The notes under the pieces: generated by a model
Databases searched by the model: none
What the model saw: only the letters and a program-made list of their open reading frames with translations
Told to the model about the DNA's origin: nothing
Program-made: the position numbers and the translations under genes
Assembly: GCA_965603115.1 (NCBI GenBank)
Contig: CBFDBT010000044.1
Coordinates: forward strand, 1 to 15,378
Source of the DNA: CBFDBT01 sp965603115
GTDB taxonomy: Bacteria; Pseudomonadota; Alphaproteobacteria; Sphingomonadales; Kordiimonadaceae
DNA: 15,378 nt
Direction: 5' to 3'
Part shown: in pieces, positions 6,714-15,069 of the stretch
Layout of the letters: the number at the start of each line of letters is the position of its first letter
How positions within the stretch are numbered: position 1 is the first letter of the stretch

Positions 6714-7883
6714 ATGAGTGCAGCAATTTTATTACCGCGCATTATGCGTATCGGCGGAGGAGCAAGCCAGGAACTTCTTGATGTGATGAAACAACTTGGT
6801 GTATCGCGACCACTGGTTATTACCCAAGACTTTTTTATCAAATCCGGGCACGTCCTAGATATCCTTAAGCCGCTTCGGGCTGCTAAAACTAACTTTAGTG
6901 TTTTCTCTGACATTCCCCCAGACCCGACAACAGATGCTATTCATGCCGGCATGGATGCCCTGCAAGAAGGTGATTTTGACTGTGTTGTGGCAATTGGCGG
7001 CGGTAGTTCGATTGATTCAGCTAAGGCTATTGCTGTTTGTGGCACGCACGGCGGTGAAATCAGCAGCTACAAGGTTCCGCGACAAGTGGATGAAGTTGGA
7101 CTGCCCGTGATCGCCATCCCCACAACAGCGGGCACCGGTTCAGAAGCCACTAAAGTCACGATTATCACGGATACGAAAACCGATGAAAAAATGCTGCTGA
7201 TGGGAATTGCTTTCCTGCCTGTTGCAGCGCTGGTGGATTATGAGCTGACCTTAACCAAGCCCCTGCGTCTCACGGCGGATACGGGCATCGATAGCCTGAC
7301 CCACGCTATGGAGGCCTACGTTAGCAAAAAAGCCAACCCCTTTGCCGACAGTATGGCCGTTTCTGCCATGGGCCTTATAGCAAAAAATCTGCGAGCAGCT
7401 TGCGAGGATGGCAGCGATAAAGCAGCTCGCGAAGCCATGATGATTGGCTCAATGCAAGCTGGCATCGCCTTTTCAAATGCGTCTGTCTGCCTGGTGCACG
7501 GGATGAGCAGACCGATCGGCGCACACTTTCATGTGCCACACGGCTTGAGTAATGCTATGCTCTTGCCTGAAGTTACCGCTTATTCGATTGATGCTGCACC
7601 AGATAGATATGCGGATTGTGCCCGCGCGATGGGCATTGCCACAGCAGCTCACAGTGACGAAGAAGCCAATGCCATATTGCTAAAAGAACTGCAGCAATTG
7701 AATGATGACCTGAAGGTTCCAACAATGGAAGAATGGGGTGTCGACCGCGAAAAGTTTGAACAGCTTTTGCCTTTGATGGCTAAGCAAGCGCTGGAATCTG
7801 GTTCACCAGGTAATAACCCATGCGTACCTAGTGAAGATGAAATTATTTCACTTTATCAAAAAATTTATTCCAAAACCGCATAG
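6714..7883 (+). CDS. Iron-containing (group III) alcohol dehydrogenase, probable 3-hydroxypropionate/malonate-semialdehyde oxidoreductase
   Basis: A 389-residue Fe-ADH of full length. GGGSSIDSAK (residues 95-104) binds the NAD(P) phosphates. The metal ligands are all present: Asp193 and His197 in GIDSLTHAMEAYVS, His262 in LVHGMSRPIGA, and His276 in VPHGLSNA. The histidine often found five residues after the third ligand (FucO-like VHxMAHP) is Arg266, as in the VHGMSRP subclass. The gene lies 11 bases before pcs in one operon. Because Pcs consumes 3-hydroxypropionate, the likely reaction is interconversion of 3-hydroxypropionate and malonate semialdehyde, the role proposed for the Fe-dehydrogenase DddB in DMSP catabolism (inference from context; family members also use lactaldehyde, 4-hydroxybutyrate and simple alcohols). 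The start is ATG 6714, with AGGGG upstream. Confidence 0.9.
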   Translation: MSAAILLPRIMRIGGGASQELLDVMKQLGVSRPLVITQDFFIKSGHVLDILKPLRAAKTNFSVFSDIPPDPTTDAIHAGMDALQEGDFDCVVAIGGGSSIDSAKAIAVCGTHGGEISSYKVPRQVDEVGLPVIAIPTTAGTGSEATKVTIITDTKTDEKMLLMGIAFLPVAALVDYELTLTKPLRLTADTGIDSLTHAMEAYVSKKANPFADSMAVSAMGLIAKNLRAACEDGSDKAAREAMMIGSMQAGIAFSNASVCLVHGMSRPIGAHFHVPHGLSNAMLLPEVTAYSIDAAPDRYADCARAMGIATAAHSDEEANAILLKELQQLNDDLKVPTMEEWGVDREKFEQLLPLMAKQALESGSPGNNPCVPSEDEIISLYQKIYSKTA

Positions 7884-7884
7884 T

Positions 7885-7889
7885 AAGGA
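7885..7889 (+). promoter_or_regulatory. Ribosome binding site of pcs
   Basis: AAGGA stands five bases before the ATG at 7895, just after the adh stop. It fixes the pcs start and shows that pcs is translated from the adh transcript. Confidence 0.6.
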
Positions 7890-7894
7890 CGATC

Positions 7895-10800
7895 ATGACC
7901 AACAGTAATGTAGCTTATACTCCAACTTTGCCCACAGATGTACAGGCCAATCCCATACGCAGTCAGAAAGACTGGGCAGAACAGCGCCGCGCCTGTGAAG
8001 AAGATGCAGGTCTGTTCCACGGTGATATTGCAGGTAAAACAATTCATTGGTACCACGAAGGCGTAAAGGCATGGTTGCAGCAAGATGAAGCGGGAGTCTG
8101 GCAAGGCTGGACTTGTGATGGAGCCGATATCACACTTGATGCAAACGACTGGCAACCATGGGATGAGGCGTTGGATGAAAGTCAGGCACCTTACTATCGT
8201 TGGTTCAGGGGCGGGCAGACCAATGCTGCATTTAACGAAGTTGACCGCCACGTTCTAGCCGGTTTTGGTGATGATGCGGCTTTTATCTATGAGGGAGATC
8301 GCTGGGATCCAGCATTGAATGATGGTCGTGGTGGTCCGGTTTACAGCAAAACACTAACACGTAAAAATCTGCTGATAGAATCAGTAATCGCTGCCCAAGC
8401 CCTACGCAATATGGGACTTGAAAAGGGTGACCGAATTGCCCTGAATATGCCCAATATTTTGGAGCAGCTTGTCTGGACTGAAGCTGCCAAGCGTATTGGT
8501 GTTATTTATACACCTGTGTTTGGAGGTTTTTCGGACAAGACCTTATCTGACCGTATTGAGAATGCTGGAGCCAAAGTGATTATTACCGCTGATGGTGCCT
8601 CTCGTAATGCTGAGGTCATTGGCTTTAAGGAGGTCTATACAGACCCCGCACTTGACCGGTATATCAGCCTACAAACGGCAGTGGAGATACTGTCATCTCT
8701 TGATATGGATTCTTCTCTAAAGTCACAGGTACTTGAGCGTGTGAACTCTGCACTTGGCGAAGAAATTACTCTATTGCGTTCAGATGTCATGCGTGAAGTA
8801 GGCATTGTGCTGGGTGAAGCGCGTCTAGCGTCTGAAGATGCCGCCACTTTGCGTGCTGATATGGCTGAAGCTCTGTCCCGATCACCTGCACGTGTGAGCC
8901 ACGTTGTTGTTGTCAAGCATGCTGCCGTAGCTGACTTGCCATGGGTGGATGACCGTGATGTGTGGGCTCATGATATTCTGCAGGAAGCGGAAACAGATGT
9001 TCTGGCGAAAGCGGGGTTGAAGGATCGAGCAGCACTTGATGGACTTGATGGACAGCAGCTGGTCGCAGCGCTTTGGAAGTCAGTGGCACCAGAGATCGTG
9101 GAAGCTAATTACCCTTTGTTCATTATTTATACATCGGGCTCAACAGGAAAGCCGAAGGGTGTTGTGCATGTGCATGGCGGCTATGTATCAGGTGTTGCTC
9201 ACACTACGAAAGTCAGCTTTGATGCACTTCCCGGGCGTGACAAAATATTTGTAGTGGCAGACCCTGGCTGGATAACTGGTCAGTCCTACATGATCACCGC
9301 AGCCCTTGCTGCCAGGATTCCAAGCGTGATTACCGAAGGTGCACCTGTATTTCCGAATTCAGGTCGTTTTTCCTCGATCATTGAGCGCTATGGCATCACC
9401 ATTTTCAAAGCGGGTGCAACCTTTTTGAAAGCCGTGATGACGAACCCGCAAAACAAGGCGGATGTGGAACGTTATGATATGACCAGTCTGCGTGTGGCCA
9501 CGTTCTGCGCCGAGCCCACAAGCCCGACTGTACAAAAGTTCGCGATGGAACTGATTACAAGCCAATATATCAATTCATATTGGGCGACCGAGCATGGCGG
9601 TATCGTGTGGACCCACCCATACGGCAACCCCGACCAGCATGTAAAAGCAGATGCAAAAACTTATCCTCTCCCATGGGTCTTTGGTAATGTCTGGATACCA
9701 GAAGGCGAAAGTGATGCTGCTGGCCTTTATGGTTACCGCGAGGCCGAGGAAGAAGAAAAGGGCGAGATCATTATTGAGAAGCCTTACCCGTATCTCGCAC
9801 GCACGATATGGGGCGATGCTGATGCTCTTGACACTGACAACTGGGTGGGGGATCTGGATCGCTTTACCAATCAGTATTTTCATCGTTTCCGGCAGGCTGA
9901 TGGCACACCGAAACTTGTTTATTTGCAAGGCGATTATGCCCGCATGTATGATGACGGCAGCTTCTCGCTCCATGGTCGTTCTGACGATGTGATCAATGTA
10001 TCTGGTCACCGCATGGGAACGGAAGAGATTGAAGGGGCGATTCTGAAAGACAAACAGATCAATCCGAACTCCTCTGTTGGTAACTGTATTGTAATTGGGG
10101 CGCCACACCGAGAAAAAGGGCTAACGCCGATTGCTTTTGTTCTGCCAACGGATAATAGCATCCTCTCGCGTGATGATGAGCGTCGACTCAAGGATCTTGT
10201 GCGGGAAGAAAAAGGTGCCGTTGCCGTTCCTTCTGATTTTATCACTGTAAGCGCCTTCCCAGAGACACGTAGCGGCAAATATATGCGACGTGTTCTCAAA
10301 GCTATAGTATTAGGTGAAGATCTGGGAGATACATCTACACTGCGGAACCCAGAGTGTGTTCAGGAGATCGAGAAAGCAGTAAACGCCTGGCGTACACAGG
10401 CTGACCGACAAGCCGAACAGACAATGATTGAAAGCACTCGCATGCTGCGCATGGAATATGTGCCAGTGGCTATCCGAGATGGCAAACAACTGCGCATTGC
10501 GACTATCACTCTCAGCAATCCGCCAGTCAATGCCCTGTCAGAACGTTTGTTGGATGAATTGGAGACTGTTCTTACTCATATCGAACGTCGTGATGATATT
10601 GGAGCAGTAGTACTCACTGGTAAAGGCAGTAAAGCTTTTGTCGCTGGTGCAGATATCCGCCAGTTGCTTGAGGATGTGCACACAAAAGACCAAGCACGCT
10701 CTCTCCCATCCAAGGCCCACACGGTTGCCAACCAGATCGAAAGAATGAAGAAGCCGGTTATCGCGGCAATTGAAGGGGTCGCTCTTGGCGGCGGTTGTGA

Positions 10801-13300
10801 AATTGCCCTTGCTTGCCATATGCGCGTAGGTAATAAGGCGACTATCTTTGGTCAGCCGGAGATTAATCTTTACCTGCCTCCAGGGTATGGTGGTACGCAA
10901 AGACTACCACGATTACTTTGTGATCGGGCTGGTACAGCCGAAGAGGGCTTTAATGAAGCCTTGGCCATCCTGCTATCTGGCCGACAAATCAGTGGTGAAA
11001 AAGCCCTTGGTCTTGGTCTTCTGGACCAGTTTGCCAGCAATAGCGACAGTATCCTATCCTTGGCACAACAGCTGGCGCGACAGGCCGTCATCGACAAGGC
11101 TGGTGATGCAATTGCCGCAATGACAGAGCGTCACGCCGCGCTAGACCGCTGGAATGAACCATCAACAGCACCAAAGATCGCATCTACCTATGTGCAAAAT
11201 TGTATTGATGCAGCCGGACAGGCTGGACGCGGACCCGTTGCACAGGCTATTTTGGATCTGGTAAATACCGGATTTGAACAAGGTATTAGGGCGGGGCTTG
11301 CCGAGGAGATTGAATGCTTTACCACTTTTGTTCTTGATGAAGAAAATGGTGGCAAGAAAGGTATCCAGCTCTATATGGATAAGCAATCGCCTACTCTGCC
11401 CAGCAAGCCTCGCGTTGACCCTGCTGACAAGGAGTCACTTATTAAAAGTGGCGAACTGTTGCCAATGGGACAACCTTTCTTCCCGGGCGTTTCGCCGTTG
11501 CCAGCCTATCAACTGGCACATGCTGTGATACGCGACGCCAAAACAGGTGTCTATAGGCATGGTGATCCTATTGAAGCTGAAAAAGAAGTGATTGTGCCTG
11601 TAGAAAAGCCCGGACCAAACCAGGCTCTGCTCTATATGTTGACATCAGAAGTGAATTATAATGACTGCTGGGCTATTTCAGGCATTCCTATTTCGCTGTT
11701 TGATGAGCATGATGAAGATGCGCATATTACAGGCTCTGGCGGAGCTGCACTTGTTGTCGAGCTTGGAGAAGCTCTGCAAGCAGAAGGCCGTCTGCAAGTT
11801 GGCCAGTTGGTGACGGCCTACTCGGGCGTGTCTGACCTTCTGGACCCGACTGCAGGTGAAGACCCGATGTACACCAACTTCCATATTCAGGGTTATCAGG
11901 GGCCTAAAGGGTCACACCAGCAGTTTATGCTGGCTGATGGGCCACAGTGCATTGTTCCTCCTGCCGATCTAACGCTGGAAGACAGTGGCGGTTATATCCT
12001 TACAGCAGGGACAGCTTACCGCGCACTCTTTAATGCGCTCAATTTATTGCAAAATGATAGTATTTTTGTTGAAGGAGCTGCTACGGGAACTGGCGCTTGG
12101 TCTGTAGAACTGGCAAAGGCAGCTGATGCTCGGACAATTGGCCTTGTATCGTCTCAAGCGCGGATTGATACGTTGTCGGAACAAGGTATCGCTGGTGTCA
12201 ACCGTAAGGCGGAGGGTGTAAAAGACTGTTTCACTCGTGTGCCTGAGGATCCTTCTGAGTGGAAGGCGTGGGAAGAAGCAGGTGAAGGCTTCCTCGATGC
12301 CATCCGAAGTGCCAATGATGGTGAGCTTTGTCGTTATGCCGTGTCGCACGCTGGGGAAACCTGTTTCCCACGTAGCTTCCAAGCATTGGAAGAAGGCGGG
12401 ACCATCACCTATTTCGGAGCTAGTTCTGGATATCATATGACATTCATGGGCAAGCCTGGCAGTGCGTCTCCGGCAGATATGTTACGCCGGGCAAATTCCC
12501 GTCCCGGTGAATCCGCTGTGGTTTTCTATGGCAGCGGTACAGATGAACGTGATGACTTGGCACTAGCTGCGATTGAGGCCGGACGGGCTGCTTCGCTTCG
12601 CATGGTAGTGGTTACTGATACGGGTGCCGAGCGTGACTTTGTTCAATCACTAGGCTTTGGTGATGCGATATTAGGCGCTGTCAGTCTTGATGAAATTCGT
12701 CGTCGTGATCCTGAGTTTGACTGGCCTGAGACCATGCGTGACTTGCCGGATCCTGCCAGAGAGACAGAAGCCTTCAAGGAATGCGTTCGCTTGATGAATG
12801 AACGAACGCTGAAGCCAATCGGTAAAGCAATCGGTAAATTACTGCGTTCAGAAGATAATCCGCGTGGACAGCCTGACATAGTGATTGAACGTGCTCGCAC
12901 AGACAGTCTATTTGCCAGCACCATGATGGTGAAGCCCTATACAGGTCGTGTGGTCTATGCAGGAGATATGAAAGATCGGCGCTACAGCTTTTATGCACCG
13001 CAGGTCTGGATGCGCCAGCGTCGGATTCTTATGCCAACAGCATCAATCATTGGCACACACCTTTGTAGTGCTGCTGAAGTGATCCGCTTAAATCAGATGA
13101 TAGATGCTGGTGCTGTGCAGGTGCCTGTCACTTATCTGGGAGATTGGGACACATTACCGGCCATGCATCAAGCTATGTGGGAAAACCGTTTACCAGAAAT
13201 GATTGATGGTAAGTCCAACGCAGTTGCCAATCATGCGGTGCCAATGCCGGGATTAAAGACCGCTGACGAGTTATGGGCGGCCTGGACCTTGGAGACATAA
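7895..13300 (+). CDS. pcs: Propionyl-CoA synthase, trifunctional (acyl-CoA synthetase / enoyl-CoA hydratase / enoyl-CoA reductase)
   Basis: Converts 3-hydroxypropionate to propionyl-CoA with ATP, CoA and NADPH through 3-hydroxypropionyl-CoA and acrylyl-CoA. It has 1801 residues, close to the roughly 1820 of Chloroflexus and Erythrobacter Pcs. Synthetase domain (about 95-850): YRWFRGGQTN, phosphate loop YTSGSTGKPKG (412-422), HGRSDDVINVSGHR, and catalytic Lys795 in TRSGKYMRR. A helical insertion (about 245-335) is absent from ordinary acetyl-CoA synthetase. Hydratase domain (about 853-1150): oxyanion segment AFVAGAD near 917, and both crotonase acids, Glu969 (GGGCE) and Glu989 (GQPE), at the usual spacing of 20. 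Reductase domain (about 1165-1801): zinc-free medium-chain reductase related to crotonyl-CoA carboxylase/reductase, with nucleotide loop GAATGTGA (1394-1401). All three active sites look intact. In studied homologues the fused domains form a chamber that holds reactive acrylyl-CoA. A terminator follows. Confidence 0.95.
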   Translation: MTNSNVAYTPTLPTDVQANPIRSQKDWAEQRRACEEDAGLFHGDIAGKTIHWYHEGVKAWLQQDEAGVWQGWTCDGADITLDANDWQPWDEALDESQAPYYRWFRGGQTNAAFNEVDRHVLAGFGDDAAFIYEGDRWDPALNDGRGGPVYSKTLTRKNLLIESVIAAQALRNMGLEKGDRIALNMPNILEQLVWTEAAKRIGVIYTPVFGGFSDKTLSDRIENAGAKVIITADGASRNAEVIGFKEVYTDPALDRYISLQTAVEILSSLDMDSSLKSQVLERVNSALGEEITLLRSDVMREVGIVLGEARLASEDAATLRADMAEALSRSPARVSHVVVVKHAAVADLPWVDDRDVWAHDILQEAETDVLAKAGLKDRAALDGLDGQQLVAALWKSVAPEIVEANYPLFIIYTSGSTGKPKGVVHVHGGYVSGVAHTTKVSFDALPGRDKIFVVADPGWITGQSYMITAALAARIPSVITEGAPVFPNSGRFSSIIERYGITIFKAGATFLKAVMTNPQNKADVERYDMTSLRVATFCAEPTSPTVQKFAMELITSQYINSYWATEHGGIVWTHPYGNPDQHVKADAKTYPLPWVFGNVWIPEGESDAAGLYGYREAEEEEKGEIIIEKPYPYLARTIWGDADALDTDNWVGDLDRFTNQYFHRFRQADGTPKLVYLQGDYARMYDDGSFSLHGRSDDVINVSGHRMGTEEIEGAILKDKQINPNSSVGNCIVIGAPHREKGLTPIAFVLPTDNSILSRDDERRLKDLVREEKGAVAVPSDFITVSAFPETRSGKYMRRVLKAIVLGEDLGDTSTLRNPECVQEIEKAVNAWRTQADRQAEQTMIESTRMLRMEYVPVAIRDGKQLRIATITLSNPPVNALSERLLDELETVLTHIERRDDIGAVVLTGKGSKAFVAGADIRQLLEDVHTKDQARSLPSKAHTVANQIERMKKPVIAAIEGVALGGGCEIALACHMRVGNKATIFGQPEINLYLPPGYGGTQRLPRLLCDRAGTAEEGFNEALAILLSGRQISGEKALGLGLLDQFASNSDSILSLAQQLARQAVIDKAGDAIAAMTERHAALDRWNEPSTAPKIASTYVQNCIDAAGQAGRGPVAQAILDLVNTGFEQGIRAGLAEEIECFTTFVLDEENGGKKGIQLYMDKQSPTLPSKPRVDPADKESLIKSGELLPMGQPFFPGVSPLPAYQLAHAVIRDAKTGVYRHGDPIEAEKEVIVPVEKPGPNQALLYMLTSEVNYNDCWAISGIPISLFDEHDEDAHITGSGGAALVVELGEALQAEGRLQVGQLVTAYSGVSDLLDPTAGEDPMYTNFHIQGYQGPKGSHQQFMLADGPQCIVPPADLTLEDSGGYILTAGTAYRALFNALNLLQNDSIFVEGAATGTGAWSVELAKAADARTIGLVSSQARIDTLSEQGIAGVNRKAEGVKDCFTRVPEDPSEWKAWEEAGEGFLDAIRSANDGELCRYAVSHAGETCFPRSFQALEEGGTITYFGASSGYHMTFMGKPGSASPADMLRRANSRPGESAVVFYGSGTDERDDLALAAIEAGRAASLRMVVVTDTGAERDFVQSLGFGDAILGAVSLDEIRRRDPEFDWPETMRDLPDPARETEAFKECVRLMNERTLKPIGKAIGKLLRSEDNPRGQPDIVIERARTDSLFASTMMVKPYTGRVVYAGDMKDRRYSFYAPQVWMRQRRILMPTASIIGTHLCSAAEVIRLNQMIDAGAVQVPVTYLGDWDTLPAMHQAMWENRLPEMIDGKSNAVANHAVPMPGLKTADELWAAWTLET

Positions 13301-13368
13301 TTTTTACAATGACTTAAGCTGTTTAAGTGTTGATTAAAGTACGGATATCAGCTGAGCCAAATAACCCT

Positions 13369-13408
13369 GGTTGCGCGCTTCCCTCCCCCCATAGTATACC
13401 GCGCAACC
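13369..13408. repeat. Perfect 9-bp inverted repeat with C-rich loop downstream of pcs
   Basis: GGTTGCGCG (13369-13377) pairs exactly with CGCGCAACC (13400-13408) across a 22-base loop containing CCCTCCCCCC. There is no T run on either side, so it is not itself a simple terminator. It may stabilise the pcs message end or be a protein site. Confidence 0.5.
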
Positions 13409-13412
13409 AAAT

Positions 13413-13447
13413 AAACCCTTGGAAACAATACGTTTCTAAGGGTTTTT
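13413..13447 (+). terminator. Rho-independent terminator of the adh-pcs operon
   Basis: AAACCCTTGGAAAC (13413-13426) pairs with GTTTCTAAGGGTTT (13432-13445) with one G-T wobble and a 5-base loop; the T run covers 13443-13447. It lies 112 bases after the pcs stop. The minus-strand form (ending GGGTTTATTT) might also stop rnpB transcription coming the other way. Confidence 0.8.
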
Positions 13448-13528
13448 CATTGTTCTGTATTTTGATGTTTTAATATTAAATAATCTTAAAGAATATTAAA
13501 ATTACCTAGAAAACACACCTTTTAGTAT

Positions 13529-13900
<372 letters not shown>

Positions 13901-13914
13901 GCGCCTTGTTTAGC

Positions 13915-13920
13915 ATTATC
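13915..13920 (-). promoter_or_regulatory. -10 element of the rnpB promoter
   Basis: GATAAT on the minus strand, placed so that transcription would start a few bases before the mature 5' end at about 13900. A TTGCAA lies upstream (13931-13936) but only 10 bases away, too close to be a normal -35, so that part of the promoter is unsure. Confidence 0.4.
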
Positions 13921-13949
13921 TATATAGCGCTTGCAAGAGATGATCAGTT

Positions 13950-13964
13950 GGTGCAGATTGCACC
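13950..13964. repeat. GGTGCA-GAT-TGCACC perfect dyad between rnpB and the lipoprotein gene
   Basis: Six-base arms around a 3-base loop. It overlaps a possible -35 (TTGCAC, 13958-13963) that stands 18 bases from CATAGT (13982-13987) and reads toward the lipoprotein, so it could be an operator. Confidence 0.3.
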
Positions 13965-14023
13965 TCGAAATGACTTCAGCCCATAGTATTTCTCAATTGC
14001 TGAAGACTAATAAGGATATACTG

Positions 14024-14248
14024 ATGAAAAAAGTTACGATTCCATTGACGATACTCGCAACCAGTAGCCTTCTCGCAGCATGCGGCAGTGGCGAAGCTAT
14101 CATATTTGACAAACGTCTTGGCCCTTTAACCAGCCAACAAATCCAAACTCTGCCTAAAACACTTGATGGCGATACTAAAAATGCACGCCACACAAGCTAT
14201 ACCCTTGAAGGCAAAGGCATGAAAAATCCAAAAGGAAATGATCAATAA
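14024..14248 (+). CDS. Small predicted lipoprotein of unknown function (74 aa)
   Basis: A typical lipoprotein signal peptide runs from MKKVTIPLTILATSS to the lipobox LAAC, with the lipidated Cys at residue 20. The mature part is only 54 residues, polar, ending in a lysine-rich tail (GKGMKNPKGNDQ). I do not recognise the mature domain. The frame is open from further upstream, but AAGGA seven bases before the ATG at 14024, and the signal peptide itself, fix the start. It is probably anchored in the inner or outer membrane; Gly at position +2 after Cys gives no inner-membrane retention signal. It lies between rnpB (divergent) and tetR (convergent, 6 bases apart), so it is its own transcription unit. 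Confidence 0.7.
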   Translation: MKKVTIPLTILATSSLLAACGSGEAIIFDKRLGPLTSQQIQTLPKTLDGDTKNARHTSYTLEGKGMKNPKGNDQ

Positions 14249-14254
14249 AATAGA

Positions 14255-14908
14255 TTAAGCGCGGTAGAGCTTTAAAAATATCGCGACACTATTTTTGACG
14301 GATACCTTAATATCCTCATCGCTAATTTTATCAATCAAACCGATAGATAACTCAAAGTGCGCATGTCCTTTAAGCAAATTAATTATAAATTTGGCAGCAT
14401 CTTCAGTGTCGACAATATTAAGCTCTCCTCTTTGCTGCCATTTCTCAAGAAAAGCAACTAAACGCCCAAGCATAACCATTGGCCCTGCTTCCCAAAATAT
14501 TTCAGCGAGATGCGACCCCTTAGGAGCTTCACTCACTAGCAACCGAAACACCGACATAGCGTCTTCGCTCATAAGCAACTTGGTAAACTGAGCAGCAACC
14601 AAGGTGAGTTCCTCCTCCAAAGATGCGCTCCCTCCAACAACAAAGTCGCCCTGAGGGAAATAGTCTTCCATTTTATGCGTTATGGCTGACGAAAATAAAT
14701 TATCTTTGGTAGAAAAATGACTGTAAACAGTTTGCTTTGAAACATCCGCTTCTTTGGCGATAGCATCCATACTGGTGCCATCAAAGCCTCTCTCCATAAA
14801 GAGAGTTATCGCCGCCTCTAATATGGCTTTATGTCGCTCATTGCAAAAGGGACGCCCTCTATGTTTACCGTGCTTTCCATCGCAACATTCACTAACTAAC
14901 TCAGTCAA
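14255..14908 (-). CDS. TetR/AcrR-family repressor, divergent from an RND efflux adaptor
   Basis: About 217 residues. The N-terminal TetR helix-turn-helix is clear (ILEAAITLFMERGFDGTSMD, AIAKEADVSKQTVYSHFSTK, residues about 25-65). The remainder is a helical ligand-binding domain with a conserved WEAGP-type C-terminal family pattern. A basic/cysteine-bearing lead (SECCDGKHGKHRGRP) precedes the HTH. There is no ATG before the HTH. I chose TTG at 14908 because GGAG stands six bases upstream; TTG at 14920 lacks such a site. It is divergent from the membrane fusion protein gene, with a dyad between, so it most likely represses that efflux operon and is released by an exported compound (inference from the AcrR/TtgR pattern). 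Confidence 0.87.
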   Translation of the reverse strand: MTELVSECCDGKHGKHRGRPFCNERHKAILEAAITLFMERGFDGTSMDAIAKEADVSKQTVYSHFSTKDNLFSSAITHKMEDYFPQGDFVVGGSASLEEELTLVAAQFTKLLMSEDAMSVFRLLVSEAPKGSHLAEIFWEAGPMVMLGRLVAFLEKWQQRGELNIVDTEDAAKFIINLLKGHAHFELSIGLIDKISDEDIKVSVKNSVAIFLKLYRA

Positions 14909-14951
14909 TATACTCTCCAATTCAAAATAGAATCCCTTTCTACACTATATA

Positions 14952-14957
14952 ATTATA
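14952..14957 (-). promoter_or_regulatory. -10 element of the tetR promoter
   Basis: TATAAT on the minus strand, 43 bases before the chosen tetR start. The expected -35 position falls in the operator-like dyad, which suggests autorepression. No good -35 match is seen. Confidence 0.35.
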
Positions 14958-14976
14958 AATTTCCACAAAATACTGG

Positions 14977-14991
14977 ACTAGTCAGTCTAGT
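14977..14991. promoter_or_regulatory. Candidate TetR operator in the divergent tetR / efflux control region
   Basis: ACTAG-N5-CTAGT is an inverted repeat containing the self-complementary GACTAGTC (14976-14983). It sits upstream of the tetR -10 (14952-14957) and just before a TATATA (14996-15001) that could serve the efflux gene, so one bound dimer could shut both promoters. Confidence 0.5.
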
Positions 14992-15069
14992 TTGGTATAT
15001 AAGGAGTAAGAATCGATAGATGGGTCACAAAAAGAATCCACGTCATGACAGTGAATAGAAAGAAAAAGA

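Noticed and set aside
9033..9050. Tandem 9-base repeat ACTTGATGG x2 in pcs
   Set aside because: It simply encodes two LDG triplets in a surface-like segment; too short to mean more.
9575..10108. 177-codon minus-strand open frame
   Set aside because: Antisense to the synthetase domain of pcs; no domain or ribosome site, and the pcs frame is unmistakable.
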